Shown here piece after piece: positions 19,318 through 29,288 of a stretch of 64,000 nucleotides of DNA. The DNA is from Plebeiibacterium sediminum (GTDB lineage: Bacteria; Bacteroidota; Bacteroidia; Bacteroidales; Marinilabiliaceae). Every line of letters begins with the position of its first letter. The stretch's first letter is position 1. Location of the stretch: contig NZ_JAPDPJ010000004.1 of assembly GCF_026013605.1 (NCBI RefSeq), positions 98,683 to 162,682 of the forward strand, in the 5' to 3' direction. A program made the translations under genes and the position numbers. Under the pieces are notes generated by a model. That model did not search any database. It was not told where the DNA came from and saw nothing but the letters and a program-made list of their open reading frames with translations.

Positions 19318-20793
19318 ATGTCAGATTCTTCAGAAAAAATTTCAATTGTTGAAAAGATAGGATATAGTTTGGGTGACCTCGCTGCAAACCTGATTTTTCA
19401 AACATTAATGGCCTTTATTGCCTTTTTTTATACTGATTTGTATAAAATTCCACCAACAACAGCTTCTGCAATTATATTTTTTGGTGGAATGTTTGGGGCA
19501 TTCTTTAACCCGGTTATGGGTATGATTGCTGATCGAACAAATACCCGTTGGGGAAAATTCAGACCATGGGTTTTATGGACTTCAATTCCTTTTGGTTTGT
19601 CAGCTATTTTAGCCTTTACTACACCTAACTTTGGCATGACAGGTAAGATTATATATGCCTTGGTTACCTACATATTCTTAGTGTTAATATATTCGGCAAA
19701 TAATTTACCTTATGCATCATTAAGTGGTGTTATGACTGGAGATATGAAGGAGCGAAATAGTATTTCTTCATATCGTTTTACTGCCGTAATGATTGCTCAG
19801 TTTATTATTCAGGTGTTTTTATTACCACTAGCACTAATAATGGGAGATGGCGATAGAGCGCTGGGCTTCGAGAAAGTAATGATGACATTTGCAATTACCG
19901 GAACCATCTTTTTTATCATAACATTTCTAACAACAAAAGAACGTATTATTCCCAGTGTAGAGCAATCTTCTTCTGTAAAGCAGGATCTATCCGATTTGTT
20001 TAAAAACAAACCCTGGATAATGATGTGTGGTGTGGTCATATTTATTTTCGTCACAGTATCGTTAAAAGGTGGTATGTATGTATATTATTTTGAGGATTTT
20101 ATAAATAATCAAAATCTTGATAATTTCTTAAGCGATATTGGTTTCTATGGATTTATAGATGGATTGAATAATATGTTTGTAGGCATGGGCTTACATGGTT
20201 TTCAATGGCCCAAAGAAGTAGCTACATCCGGATATAGTTTATTTAATGCCTTAGCAACCATTTTTATGATTGTGGGAATTACATTTTCGAAACGCCTTGC
20301 TGATAAATATGGGAAACGGGATGTTTTTAAATATGGAGTGCTAATATCTGCATTATTTCAGTTATCGTTTATTTTTTGCAGTCCGCAAGCCATTGGATTA
20401 ATTTTTCTAATTCAGGTATTACATGGATTAAGTTATGGAGTTACCATTCCATTATTGTGGGCAATGATTGCTGATGTAGCAGATTATTCTGAAGTAGTAA
20501 ACAACCGGCGTGCTACCGCTATAATATTTTCTGCCATGATTTTCGGTTTAAAAGTAGGATTAAGTGTTGGAGGTGCACTTGTAGCAGGAATATTAGGTTG
20601 GTTTGGATATGCCGAGACAATACCTGTGCAATCAGATCTAACTGTTTTAGGTATTAAATTATCGATGAGTATTATACCTGCTGTTACATTTTTTATTGCA
20701 GTTGGATTTTTGTTTTTCTACGAAATAGATAAAAACAAAGAAGTAGAAATAGAGCAGGAGCTTACCAGAAGAAGAAGTACAAAAGTGAATTGA
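19318..20793 (+). CDS. GPH-family MFS sugar:cation symporter (MFS-1)
   Basis: A 491-residue inner-membrane protein with about 12 hydrophobic segments and the glycoside-pentoside-hexuronide symporter signatures: EKIGYSLGDLAANLIFQ at the N-terminus, FNPVMGMIADRTNTRWGKFR between helices 2 and 3, and GVTIPLLWAMIADVADYSE in the second half. An extra loop at about 255-310 (NFLSDIGFYGFIDGLNNMF) separates the two halves. Its neighbours are signal-less GH43 enzymes, so import of xylose or short xylo-oligosaccharides into the cytoplasm is the likely role. It is a clear paralogue of the MFS gene at 26610-28079. It opens the run of genes that follows the SusD terminator. Confidence 0.92.
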   Translation: MSDSSEKISIVEKIGYSLGDLAANLIFQTLMAFIAFFYTDLYKIPPTTASAIIFFGGMFGAFFNPVMGMIADRTNTRWGKFRPWVLWTSIPFGLSAILAFTTPNFGMTGKIIYALVTYIFLVLIYSANNLPYASLSGVMTGDMKERNSISSYRFTAVMIAQFIIQVFLLPLALIMGDGDRALGFEKVMMTFAITGTIFFIITFLTTKERIIPSVEQSSSVKQDLSDLFKNKPWIMMCGVVIFIFVTVSLKGGMYVYYFEDFINNQNLDNFLSDIGFYGFIDGLNNMFVGMGLHGFQWPKEVATSGYSLFNALATIFMIVGITFSKRLADKYGKRDVFKYGVLISALFQLSFIFCSPQAIGLIFLIQVLHGLSYGVTIPLLWAMIADVADYSEVVNNRRATAIIFSAMIFGLKVGLSVGGALVAGILGWFGYAETIPVQSDLTVLGIKLSMSIIPAVTFFIAVGFLFFYEIDKNKEVEIEQELTRRRSTKVN

Positions 20794-20909
20794 ATAAAGT
20801 TTAATAAACAAGGGTGTTGAAACTTGGCTAGAGAAATGAATGATATCTGCTATACAGAATCTTTATATCCAGTCAGTTTTATACAACCATTACAATAAAA
20901 ATAGAGCAT

Positions 20910-21941
20910 ATGAAACAAGCAGTAATGACTGAATTAAATAAGGTCGAAATTGTTAAGGCTGAAATTCCAGTGCCTTTGGATAATGAAGTATTAATAAAGC
21001 TGGAATATGTGGGTGTTTGCGGATCTGATCTTCATTATTTTGAGCATGGAAGAATCAGTAACTTTATTGTAGAAACACCTTTTGTTTTAGGTCATGAGTG
21101 TGCAGGTACCGTTGTTAAAGTTGGAAGCGAAGTAACTCATTTAGTGGAAGGAGACAGAGTTGCCCTTGAACCAGGAAAAACATGTGGAGAATGTGAGCAT
21201 TGTAAATCAGGAAAGTATAATTTATGTGAAGATGTTATCTTTTTTGCTACACCTCCGGTTCCTGGAACTTTTCAGGAATATGTCACACACGAAGCCAGTT
21301 TATGCTTCAAATTACCTGATAATGTAAGTACCAAAGAAGGAGCATTAATTGAACCTTTAGCAGTTGGATTTCATGCTGCTGTGCAAGGTGGAGCTACTGT
21401 GGGACAAACAGCTGTTGTAACAGGTGCTGGTGCCATTGGTTTGGTAAGCGTAATGGCGTTAAAGGCTATGGGCGTTTCTAAAGTATACGTGGTTGATGTT
21501 GTTGAGAAACGATTGGAAAAAGCTATGGAAATTGGCGCAACAGGAGTTATCAATGCTAAGAATGAGAATACTGTTGATAAAATCATGGAATTGACAGAAG
21601 GCAAGGGGATTGATTTATCAATAGAAACAGCTGGAGCAGAAGTAACTATTTCTCAGTTGTTGCATGTAGCCAAAAAAGGCTCAACGGTTGTTTTTGTTGG
21701 TTATAGTGCCAAAGAAACCGTCAATGTTCCGGTTAATTTAATTCTGGATAAAGAGATTACCATTAAATCAGTTTTTAGATACCGTAATATTTTCCCTTTA
21801 GCTATTGAAAGTGTTGCTGCAGGTATTGTACCAATTCAAAAAATTGTATCAGATACTTTTGATTTTGATGACATACAAGATGGATTAACAAAGTGTGTGA
21901 ATAATAAGGAAGATATTGTTAAGGCAGTTATCAAAATGTAA
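20910..21941 (+). CDS. Zinc-dependent medium-chain dehydrogenase, xylitol/sorbitol dehydrogenase-like
   Basis: A 343-residue cytoplasmic MDR-family polyol dehydrogenase. The catalytic zinc ligands appear as C37 (VCGSDLHYF) and H62/E63 (LGHECAG). The structural zinc cysteines are C92, C95, C98 and C106 (CGECEHCKSGKYNLC). The nucleotide-binding motif is VTGAGAIGLVSVMALKAMG. Family members oxidise xylitol, sorbitol or related polyols with NAD+. In this xylan operon xylitol to D-xylulose, or the reverse, is the natural guess, but specificity cannot be read from the sequence. It overlaps nothing and ends 2 bp before the GH43 start, so the two are probably cotranscribed. Confidence 0.88.
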   Translation: MKQAVMTELNKVEIVKAEIPVPLDNEVLIKLEYVGVCGSDLHYFEHGRISNFIVETPFVLGHECAGTVVKVGSEVTHLVEGDRVALEPGKTCGECEHCKSGKYNLCEDVIFFATPPVPGTFQEYVTHEASLCFKLPDNVSTKEGALIEPLAVGFHAAVQGGATVGQTAVVTGAGAIGLVSVMALKAMGVSKVYVVDVVEKRLEKAMEIGATGVINAKNENTVDKIMELTEGKGIDLSIETAGAEVTISQLLHVAKKGSTVVFVGYSAKETVNVPVNLILDKEITIKSVFRYRNIFPLAIESVAAGIVPIQKIVSDTFDFDDIQDGLTKCVNNKEDIVKAVIKM

Positions 21942-21943
21942 TT

Positions 21944-23521
21944 ATGAGTCAAAAAACTTTTAGTAATCCAATTTTGAGTGGTTTTTATCCTGATCCTTCT
22001 ATATGTAGGGTAGGAGATGATTACTACATGGTTACTTCTTCATTTGTTTACTATCCGGGATTACCAATTTTTCATAGTAAGGATTTGGTAAACTGGGAAC
22101 AAATTGGACATGGTATTGAACGCACGAATCAACTGGATTATAAAAATTGTGAAACATCACTAGGATTATGGGCTCCCACAATTCGTTTTAATGAAGGGAA
22201 GTTTTATATCATAAATACTTTCGTTTCTGAAGGAAGAGAGGCAAGAAGGGATAATTTTATTATTACGGCAGATAATCCTGCGGGACCATGGAGTGATCCT
22301 GTTTTTATTGAAGGTGCTGATGGAATTGATCCTTCTATCTTTTTTGATGATGATGGAAAAGTTTGGTATGCAGGTAACTGTATCATTCCAAAAGAGGAAA
22401 GCGAATATGAAGGTCATCATGCGATCTATCTTTGTGAATTGGATCCGGAATCATTTCAAATTATCAGAGATATAAAATTGATTTGGAATGGTAACAGAAC
22501 TACAAGTAAATGGATCGAGGCACCTCATATTTATAAAAAAGATGGCTATTACTATCTTATTGTAGCTGAGGGGGGAACTTTTACCAATCATAGTGTTATG
22601 ATGGCCCGAAGTAAAACAATTGATGGTGATTACGAAATCTGTCCAAGAAATCCGGTAGTAACACATCGCCATGTATCATTAATGAATCCAATTTCTGTTG
22701 TGGGACATGCAGATATTGTTGAAACACAAAATGGCGAATGGTGGATGGTTTTATTAGGAGTGCGACCATACGAAGGCATTAATTATAATTTGGGTAGAGA
22801 AACATTTTTAGCACCTATTGTTTGGGATGAAGATGGTTGGATTAGATTAGATACTCCTTATGGTTTAATTCAAGAGGAGGAACGAAGACCAAATCTCGAA
22901 GAACATTCCTATCCTAAGTTAGATGCAAAAGACGATTTTGATGGTGAATTGAGTATGATTTGGAATACAGTTAAACCATATAAAAAAGAGTTTTTTAGTC
23001 TTACAGAGAGAGAGAGTCATTTAAGGATTTATCTTCAACCCGAAGTGATTCATGAAATATGTACACCTGCTTTTATTGGCAGAAGACAGCAACATAAAAA
23101 CTTTGAAGCTATTGTTGCGATGGATTTTACACCGGATACAGAAAATGAGGAAGCAGGCATTGTATTGTTAAGTGATGATCGCTTTAATTATTCTATGGTA
23201 GTCGCTAAAAAAGCAGATCAAAGTGTGCTTCGTCTGTATCAAACAGAAAATTCAAAATATGAATTACTTGAAGAAATTTCTATTGAGAATAGCAGTAAAA
23301 TATTGTTGGGAATAAAGGCTTTTGATACTTCTTATGATTTTTATTATGGGGATTCAGAGTCAGAGATGAATCTGTTTAAAAAAGGACTGAAAGCTTCATT
23401 ATTAAGTTCTACTGTTAATGAAGGATTTACCGGTAGCTATATTGGAATGTATGCCAGTTCAAATAAACAGGAATCAAAGTCATTTGCTGATTTTGATTGG
23501 TTCAAATATGAAGCAAAATAG
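21944..23521 (+). CDS. GH43 beta-xylosidase/arabinofuranosidase, cytoplasmic
   Basis: The 525-residue enzyme has no signal peptide. The five-bladed propeller (about 5-310) shows the GH43 catalytic residues: Asp in FYPDPSICRVGDDYYM, Asp in GIDPSIFFDDDGKVW and Glu in KWIEAPHIYKKDGYYYL. A C-terminal beta-sandwich (about 330-525) of the kind attached to GH43 xylosidases ends in SFADFDWFKYEAK. It would release xylose or arabinose from imported short oligosaccharides. It begins 2 bp after the dehydrogenase gene. The subfamily is not certain, so beta-xylosidase versus alpha-L-arabinofuranosidase is left open. Confidence 0.9.
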   Translation: MSQKTFSNPILSGFYPDPSICRVGDDYYMVTSSFVYYPGLPIFHSKDLVNWEQIGHGIERTNQLDYKNCETSLGLWAPTIRFNEGKFYIINTFVSEGREARRDNFIITADNPAGPWSDPVFIEGADGIDPSIFFDDDGKVWYAGNCIIPKEESEYEGHHAIYLCELDPESFQIIRDIKLIWNGNRTTSKWIEAPHIYKKDGYYYLIVAEGGTFTNHSVMMARSKTIDGDYEICPRNPVVTHRHVSLMNPISVVGHADIVETQNGEWWMVLLGVRPYEGINYNLGRETFLAPIVWDEDGWIRLDTPYGLIQEEERRPNLEEHSYPKLDAKDDFDGELSMIWNTVKPYKKEFFSLTERESHLRIYLQPEVIHEICTPAFIGRRQQHKNFEAIVAMDFTPDTENEEAGIVLLSDDRFNYSMVVAKKADQSVLRLYQTENSKYELLEEISIENSSKILLGIKAFDTSYDFYYGDSESEMNLFKKGLKASLLSSTVNEGFTGSYIGMYASSNKQESKSFADFDWFKYEAK

Positions 23522-23586
23522 CAAAGCGAAATAGAAAAGATTCATATCGTTAGTAAATATGAATATTGGTTTTTGGATTAACACTG

Positions 23587-23622
23587 TGTACCGGAACAAA
23601 TAGCATTGTTTGTTCCGGTACA
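23587..23622 (+). other. Strong intercistronic hairpin between GH43 and GH115 genes
   Basis: A perfect 14-bp stem (TGTACCGGAACAAA, 23587-23600, and its complement 23609-23622) with an 8-nt loop. It is not followed by a T-run, so it may be an mRNA-stabilising or processing element rather than an efficient terminator. It lies upstream of the GH115 start at 23647. Confidence 0.7.
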
Positions 23623-23646
23623 TGTTATCATTTAAACAACATAACA

Positions 23647-26592
23647 ATGAAATGTTTAGTAAAAAGGGTATTGGTTCATAGATTGGTAATAGCTTATATG
23701 GCATTAATTGGTCTGCTTATCGGAAATATTAGTTGTAATAATACTTCTCATGATAAAAGTATAACTAATGCACCAACTAATTATATTACTCATTCTATTA
23801 GTCAAAATAGCTTCACATTATTAAACGAGCAGCAAGTAGCTCCAATAATAATATCGCAGGCCGATTATTCAGGTGTTAATAGAGTTGCAAAATTATTTCA
23901 GAAGGACATCTCTGAAGTTTCAGGAATAGAGCCAATGCTATTTTTAGATTCTCTTCCAGAGGTAGATGAAATTGTGATCGTTGGATCAATTGATAAAAAT
24001 CCCTTTATTAAACAGTTAGCTGATCAAGGCAAAATCAACACAAAAGACATTATTGGGAAATGGGAGAATTCATTGATTGAAGTGGTTGATAATCCCTTCC
24101 CAAACATTAAAAAGGCATTGGTTATAACCGGAAGTGATAAACGAGGAATAATATACGCTATGTTTGATGTTTCTCGAAAAATTGGAGTTTCACCTTGGTA
24201 TTGGTGGGCCGATGTTCCGGTAAAAAAACAAGAAAAAATATTCGTAAAGCAGGGCAGATATAATCTGGGCGAACCTAAAGTAAAATACAGGGGTATCTTT
24301 TTAAATGATGAGGCTCCTGCTTTAAGTGGCTGGTCAAAGGAAAAGTTTGGAGGATTTAACCATAAGTTTTATGAGAATGTGTTTGAGCTTATTCTTCGCT
24401 TAAAGGGGAATTATTTATGGCCAGCCATGTGGAGTAATGGTTTTTATGATGATGATCCAATGAATGGAGTATTAGCCAATGAATATGGCATTGTGATGGG
24501 AACATCGCATCATGAACCTTTGGGAAGAGCACATATTGAATGGCGAAGATATGGCTCAGGAGCTTGGGATTATACTGTAAATAAAGATACACTCGACAAG
24601 TTTTGGCAAGGTGGAATGGAACGCATGAACAACTGGGATAAAATTGTAACAATTGGAATGCGTGGTGATGGTGATGAGAGTATGAGTGAAGAAACCAATA
24701 CCAAACTGTTAGAGCGAATAGTAGAAAATCAACGTGAGATTATAGAAGAAGTAACCGGTAAACCGGCCGAAGAAACACCTCAACTATGGGCTCTATATAA
24801 AGAAGTGCAGGAGTATTATGATGAGGGAATGAGGGTGCCTGATGATGTTACCTTACTTTTATGCGATGATAATTGGGGCAATGTAAGAAAATTACCTGAT
24901 TTGGATGCACCAAAGCGAAAAGGTGGTTATGGCATGTATTATCATTTTGATTTTGTTGGAGGTCCTCGAAATTACAAATGGTTAAATACCAGTCCTATTC
25001 CCCGTATTTGGGAACAAATGAACTTATGTTATCAATACGGAGTGGATCAAATATGGATTGTGAATGTTGGTGATTTAAAACCAATGGAATTACCTATCTC
25101 ATTCTTTTTAGATTATGCATGGAATCCGGAAAGTATTCCTTTGGAAAAGTTAGATCATTATACAAGTAATTGGGCACAAGAGCAATTTGGAGATCAATAT
25201 GCAGATCAGATAGCAAATATATTGGATCTGTATACAAAATATAATGGTCGCCGTACTCCAGAATTACTTTATTCTGATACTTATAGTTTAACTAATTACC
25301 GCGAATTTGAAACGGTTACAAACGCATATAAGGATCTGGCAAAGGAATCTACAGATGTGTTTAATGAGTTGCCTGAGGAAATGAAAGATGCGTATTATCA
25401 GTTGGTTCACTTTCCGGTTTTAGCATGTTCAAATTTATACGAACTCTATTATACGCATGCTAAAAATTTGCAATATGCCACACAGGGAAGAGCACTCACA
25501 AACAATATGGCTGATAAAGTTAAAGAGCTATTTGATTATGATGCAGAATTAGCAGACTATTATCATACTAAAGTTTCTGATGGTAAATGGAATCATATCA
25601 TGTCGCAAACACATATTGGTTACACTTACTGGCAACAACCTCCTTTTAATGTAATGCCTAAAACAGAGAAGATTGCATTGTCTGATAATTCATCATTGGG
25701 AGTGGTTGCAGAAGGTTCTGAATTATTTTGGCCACAGGATACTGTTGCTCTTAATCTACCCGAATTCGATGTTTTTAATGATCAGCATTTTTATGTGGAA
25801 ATATTTAACAGAGGAAGTAAGAGCTTTAATTATAGTATAATAAATCAGGATGAATGGATTAAGGTATCTGAAACTAATGGCGTTATCAAAGATCAACAGA
25901 AAATTGAAGTAAGTATAGATTGGTCTAAATTAAAAGATGGCCGTCATTATTCAAAGTTATTGATACACTCAGAAGATAATGATGAGGTCACTGTTTTAGT
26001 AAATGCTTTAAAGCTGTCAGAAGATGATAAGCCTGTTGGTTTTATTGAAAGAAATGGATATGTGAGTATGGAAGCTAATAACTACGCTGCAAAATTGAAT
26101 ACTGAGGATATTGAATGGAAAGAAATACCCGGGTTGAGCAAAACAGATTCTGGAATGAGTAGCTTTCCGGTTACAGGATCAAAAGAGCACTCAAATGTAT
26201 CAGATAATCCATATTTAGCTTACGATTTTTATTTATTACATGCACCCGAAAATGAAGTAGTAGAGGTTACTGTATTCTTATCACCCACATTAAATTTTGT
26301 TGGAGGAGAAGGTTTGAAGTTTGCCTTGTCTGTAGATGATCAAAAACCGGAAGTAGTTTATATGCATGAAGGAATGGAGATTCGGGATTGGACCTATCCC
26401 GATTGGTTTAATAGTGCTGTGAGTAATAAAATTATTACCAAACAGGTAAGGCTTAAATTGAATGGCCAGGGACAGCATACTTTAAAATATTTCATGATAA
26501 ATGGAGGAGTAATACTCCAAAAAATTGTGGTGAATAATGGCGGTTTGAAAGTATCGTATTTAGGACCACCAGAATCAATTATCAAGAAGTAA
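23647..26592 (+). CDS. GH115 alpha-glucuronidase, lipoprotein
   Basis: A 981-residue enzyme that removes (4-O-methyl)glucuronic acid from internal as well as terminal xylose residues. ATG 23647 gives a hydrophobic N-terminus ending in LIGNISCNN, a lipobox; a longer in-frame ATG at 23566 would put the hairpin at 23587-23622 inside the gene and is rejected. GH115 features include SPWYWWADVPVK, LRLKGNYLWPAMWSNGFY, GIVMGTSHHEPLGRA, TIGMRGDGDESMSEETN and LLLCDDNWGNVRKLP. The C-terminal part (about 720-980) holds beta-sandwich domains typical of the family. It complements GH67, which needs a terminal substrate. Confidence 0.93.
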   Translation: MKCLVKRVLVHRLVIAYMALIGLLIGNISCNNTSHDKSITNAPTNYITHSISQNSFTLLNEQQVAPIIISQADYSGVNRVAKLFQKDISEVSGIEPMLFLDSLPEVDEIVIVGSIDKNPFIKQLADQGKINTKDIIGKWENSLIEVVDNPFPNIKKALVITGSDKRGIIYAMFDVSRKIGVSPWYWWADVPVKKQEKIFVKQGRYNLGEPKVKYRGIFLNDEAPALSGWSKEKFGGFNHKFYENVFELILRLKGNYLWPAMWSNGFYDDDPMNGVLANEYGIVMGTSHHEPLGRAHIEWRRYGSGAWDYTVNKDTLDKFWQGGMERMNNWDKIVTIGMRGDGDESMSEETNTKLLERIVENQREIIEEVTGKPAEETPQLWALYKEVQEYYDEGMRVPDDVTLLLCDDNWGNVRKLPDLDAPKRKGGYGMYYHFDFVGGPRNYKWLNTSPIPRIWEQMNLCYQYGVDQIWIVNVGDLKPMELPISFFLDYAWNPESIPLEKLDHYTSNWAQEQFGDQYADQIANILDLYTKYNGRRTPELLYSDTYSLTNYREFETVTNAYKDLAKESTDVFNELPEEMKDAYYQLVHFPVLACSNLYELYYTHAKNLQYATQGRALTNNMADKVKELFDYDAELADYYHTKVSDGKWNHIMSQTHIGYTYWQQPPFNVMPKTEKIALSDNSSLGVVAEGSELFWPQDTVALNLPEFDVFNDQHFYVEIFNRGSKSFNYSIINQDEWIKVSETNGVIKDQQKIEVSIDWSKLKDGRHYSKLLIHSEDNDEVTVLVNALKLSEDDKPVGFIERNGYVSMEANNYAAKLNTEDIEWKEIPGLSKTDSGMSSFPVTGSKEHSNVSDNPYLAYDFYLLHAPENEVVEVTVFLSPTLNFVGGEGLKFALSVDDQKPEVVYMHEGMEIRDWTYPDWFNSAVSNKIITKQVRLKLNGQGQHTLKYFMINGGVILQKIVVNNGGLKVSYLGPPESIIKK

Positions 26593-26609
26593 AATATTTA
26601 AGGATAACG

Positions 26610-28079
26610 ATGATTACATCAGATAAGATATCGGTCAAAGAGAAAATAGGCTATAGTTTGGGAGATTTGGCGGCAAACCTGATCTTTCAAACTATTGTAA
26701 CCTTTTTGGCATTTTTTTATACTGACGTTTACAAAATTAACCCGGGAACTGCTTCTCGAATTATATTCGTTGGAGGTATGGTTGGTGCATTTTTTAACCC
26801 GGTAATGGGAATTATTGCTGATAGAACAAATACTAAATGGGGTAAATTCAGACCATGGATTCTTTGGACTGCTATTCCTCTGGGAATAATGTCAATTCTG
26901 GCATTTTCAACGCCCGATTTTAGTTTACAGGGTAAGCTGGCTTACGCATTTACTACCTATACGCTGTTAGTAATTGCCTATTCTGCTAATAATGTTCCGT
27001 ATTCTGCTTTAAGTGGCGTTATTACTGGTGAAATGGTGCAACGAAACAGTGTTTTTTCATATCGGTTTTTGGCGGTAATGGTAGCGCAGTTTATTGTTCA
27101 GACTTTACTTTTACCACTAAGCTTAATTTTAGGTGATGGTGATAAAACACGAGGATTTGAAAATGCAATAGGAATTCTTGCTGTCATTGGAATTATGCTA
27201 TTTGTGATATCTTTCTACGCTACAAAAGAACGCGTTGAAACAAATGCTGCTCAAAAATCCAGTGTTAAAATTGATTTTACTGATTTAGCCAATAATAAAC
27301 CAGGAATCATCTTATTTATGGTCACTATTTTTGTTTTTATTACACTGACATTAAAGTCTGGTATGCATGTTTATTATTTTAAACATTACCTGAGTGAACC
27401 CCATTTAGCTAAGTTTTTAAATGATATAGGTTTCAATAGTTATGTTGAAGCGTTAAATGCCTTTTTTAAAAGTTTGGGATTAATTGGGTTTCAGTGGCCT
27501 GAAAATCCTTCAGAATCTGCGTTTGGACTCTTTAATGCGGAGGGAATTATTTTAATGATTATAGGTATTATTACATCTAAAAGTTTAGCAAATCAATATG
27601 GAAAAAGGATTGTATTTTCTGCAGGACTAATACTATCAGCTTTCACATTATCGGTGTTTGTATTTTATCAGCCAGATTCAATAGGCATGGTATTTTTTAC
27701 TCAGATGTTACATGGATTTTCTTATGGGATTACCATTCCTCTACTCTGGTCAATGATAGCAGATGTGGTTGATTTCTCAGAATGGAAAAATTACAGAAGA
27801 GCCACAGCCTTTAATTTTTCAGTAATGATTTTTGGATTAAAAGTGGGATTGAGTATTGGAGGGGCTTTGGTTGCTGCCATTTTAGCCCGATATGGATATC
27901 AAGAACAGCTTGTTATGCAAAATGCTGAAACAATTGCAGGTATTAAAATGTCGGTTAGCGTTTATCCCGCCATCACTTTCATATTGGCCTTTATATGCTT
28001 GCTTTTTTACGAGATAGATAAAAACAAGGAATTAGTAATCGAAAAAGAATTAAAAGAACGACGAATTAAAACATCATAG
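26610..28079 (+). CDS. GPH-family MFS sugar:cation symporter (MFS-2)
   Basis: A 489-residue inner-membrane symporter, closely similar to MFS-1. It shares EKIGYSLGDLAANLIFQT, FNPVMGIIADRTNTKWGKFR, GITIPLLWSMIADVVDFSE and the same extra loop between halves (NDIGFNSYVEALNAFFKSL). About 12 membrane segments are visible. It lies 17 bp after GH115 and 5 bp before GH10, inside the same operon. The duplication suggests different substrate sizes, for example xylose versus xylobiose or aldouronic acids (inference). Confidence 0.92.
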   Translation: MITSDKISVKEKIGYSLGDLAANLIFQTIVTFLAFFYTDVYKINPGTASRIIFVGGMVGAFFNPVMGIIADRTNTKWGKFRPWILWTAIPLGIMSILAFSTPDFSLQGKLAYAFTTYTLLVIAYSANNVPYSALSGVITGEMVQRNSVFSYRFLAVMVAQFIVQTLLLPLSLILGDGDKTRGFENAIGILAVIGIMLFVISFYATKERVETNAAQKSSVKIDFTDLANNKPGIILFMVTIFVFITLTLKSGMHVYYFKHYLSEPHLAKFLNDIGFNSYVEALNAFFKSLGLIGFQWPENPSESAFGLFNAEGIILMIIGIITSKSLANQYGKRIVFSAGLILSAFTLSVFVFYQPDSIGMVFFTQMLHGFSYGITIPLLWSMIADVVDFSEWKNYRRATAFNFSVMIFGLKVGLSIGGALVAAILARYGYQEQLVMQNAETIAGIKMSVSVYPAITFILAFICLLFYEIDKNKELVIEKELKERRIKTS

Positions 28080-28084
28080 CTATA

Positions 28085-29218
28085 ATGAAAACAATCTATA
28101 CAATCATTTACGTACTATTATCCTTACTTGCGTTGGGATGTGTAACAAAAGAACCTCAAGAAAAGTCATCATCAGGATTGAAAGATGTTTTTGAAGGAAA
28201 ATTCTTAATTGGAACTGCTCTTGATACCCTTCAAATTAAAGGAGAGGATACTTTGGCAATTGAACTTGTAAAACAACATTTCAATGCCCTTGTTGCAGAA
28301 AATTGTATGAAAGCTGAACGCATCTTTTCAAAAGAATGGACTTATGATTTTCGTACGGCTGATCAGTTTGTTGATTTTGGAGTTAAAAACAACATGTTTA
28401 TGCATGGACATACATTGGTTTGGCATTCACAGGTTCCTGATTGGTTTTTTACAGATGAGGAAGGAAATGAGGTAAGTAGAGAAGTGCTTATTGAACGAAT
28501 GAAAGATCACATATTCGCATTGATAGGTCGTTACAAAGGACGCGTAACTGCGTGGGATGTTGTAAATGAAGCTTTTGAAAATGACGGAAGTTTAAGAGAA
28601 AGCAAATATTATAAAATTATTGGACCGGACTATTTTAAACTGGCTTTTGAGTTTGCACATGAAGCAGATCCTGATGCTAAACTTTATTATAATGATTATG
28701 CAATGACTATTCCTTCAAAGAGAGATGGTATAATTGCATTTATCAGGGAATTACAAAAAGATAGCGTCCCAATTCATGGGGTTGGTATGCAAGGTCATTA
28801 TAGTTTAGATAATCCATCTATCGAACGCGTTGAACAGTCTATATTAAAGCTTTCAGAACTTAATATTCCGGTTATGATTACAGAGTTGGATATAACAGTA
28901 TTACCATGGCCTGAAAAATCAATGACTGCAGATGTTGGTTTAAGTCATGAATTTAATAAAAAGTATGATCCGTATTCTGCTGGTTTACCTGATTCAGTTG
29001 ATGTTATGTTGAATCAAAAATACTATGAGCTGTTTAAAATGTTTGAAAAACACAGTGACAAAATTGACAGAGTTACACTATGGGGTGTAAATGATACCCA
29101 GTCATGGCGAAATTACTGGCCTATTGAAACAAGAACAGATTATCCTTTATTATTTGATAGGGAATATAAAGCCAAACCGGTTGTAGAGAGATTAATTACA
29201 GAAAGTACAAGTATATAA
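28085..29218 (+). CDS. GH10 endo-beta-1,4-xylanase, lipoprotein
   Basis: A 377-residue xylanase with a lipobox (LLALGC, Cys about residue 19), so it is membrane-anchored and probably surface-exposed. The single GH10 barrel shows FGVKNNMFMHGHTLVWHSQ, the acid/base E162 in WDVVNEAF, YYNDYAM, GVGMQGHYSLD, the nucleophile E267 in MITELDITV, and VTLWGVNDTQSW. No carbohydrate-binding module is present. It cuts the xylan backbone to fragments for the SusCD pair. It starts 5 bp after MFS-2. Confidence 0.96.
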   Translation: MKTIYTIIYVLLSLLALGCVTKEPQEKSSSGLKDVFEGKFLIGTALDTLQIKGEDTLAIELVKQHFNALVAENCMKAERIFSKEWTYDFRTADQFVDFGVKNNMFMHGHTLVWHSQVPDWFFTDEEGNEVSREVLIERMKDHIFALIGRYKGRVTAWDVVNEAFENDGSLRESKYYKIIGPDYFKLAFEFAHEADPDAKLYYNDYAMTIPSKRDGIIAFIRELQKDSVPIHGVGMQGHYSLDNPSIERVEQSILKLSELNIPVMITELDITVLPWPEKSMTADVGLSHEFNKKYDPYSAGLPDSVDVMLNQKYYELFKMFEKHSDKIDRVTLWGVNDTQSWRNYWPIETRTDYPLLFDREYKAKPVVERLITESTSI

Positions 29219-29288
29219 AACACACAACGCATTTTAATGAGAGAGAAATGTTTAAAAGGTATCAAAAATTATAAATCAATTAATTAAT

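Noticed and set aside
23566..23646. Longer GH115 N-terminus from ATG 23566
   Set aside because: It would run through the strong hairpin at 23587-23622 and bury the lipoprotein signal that begins at ATG 23647.
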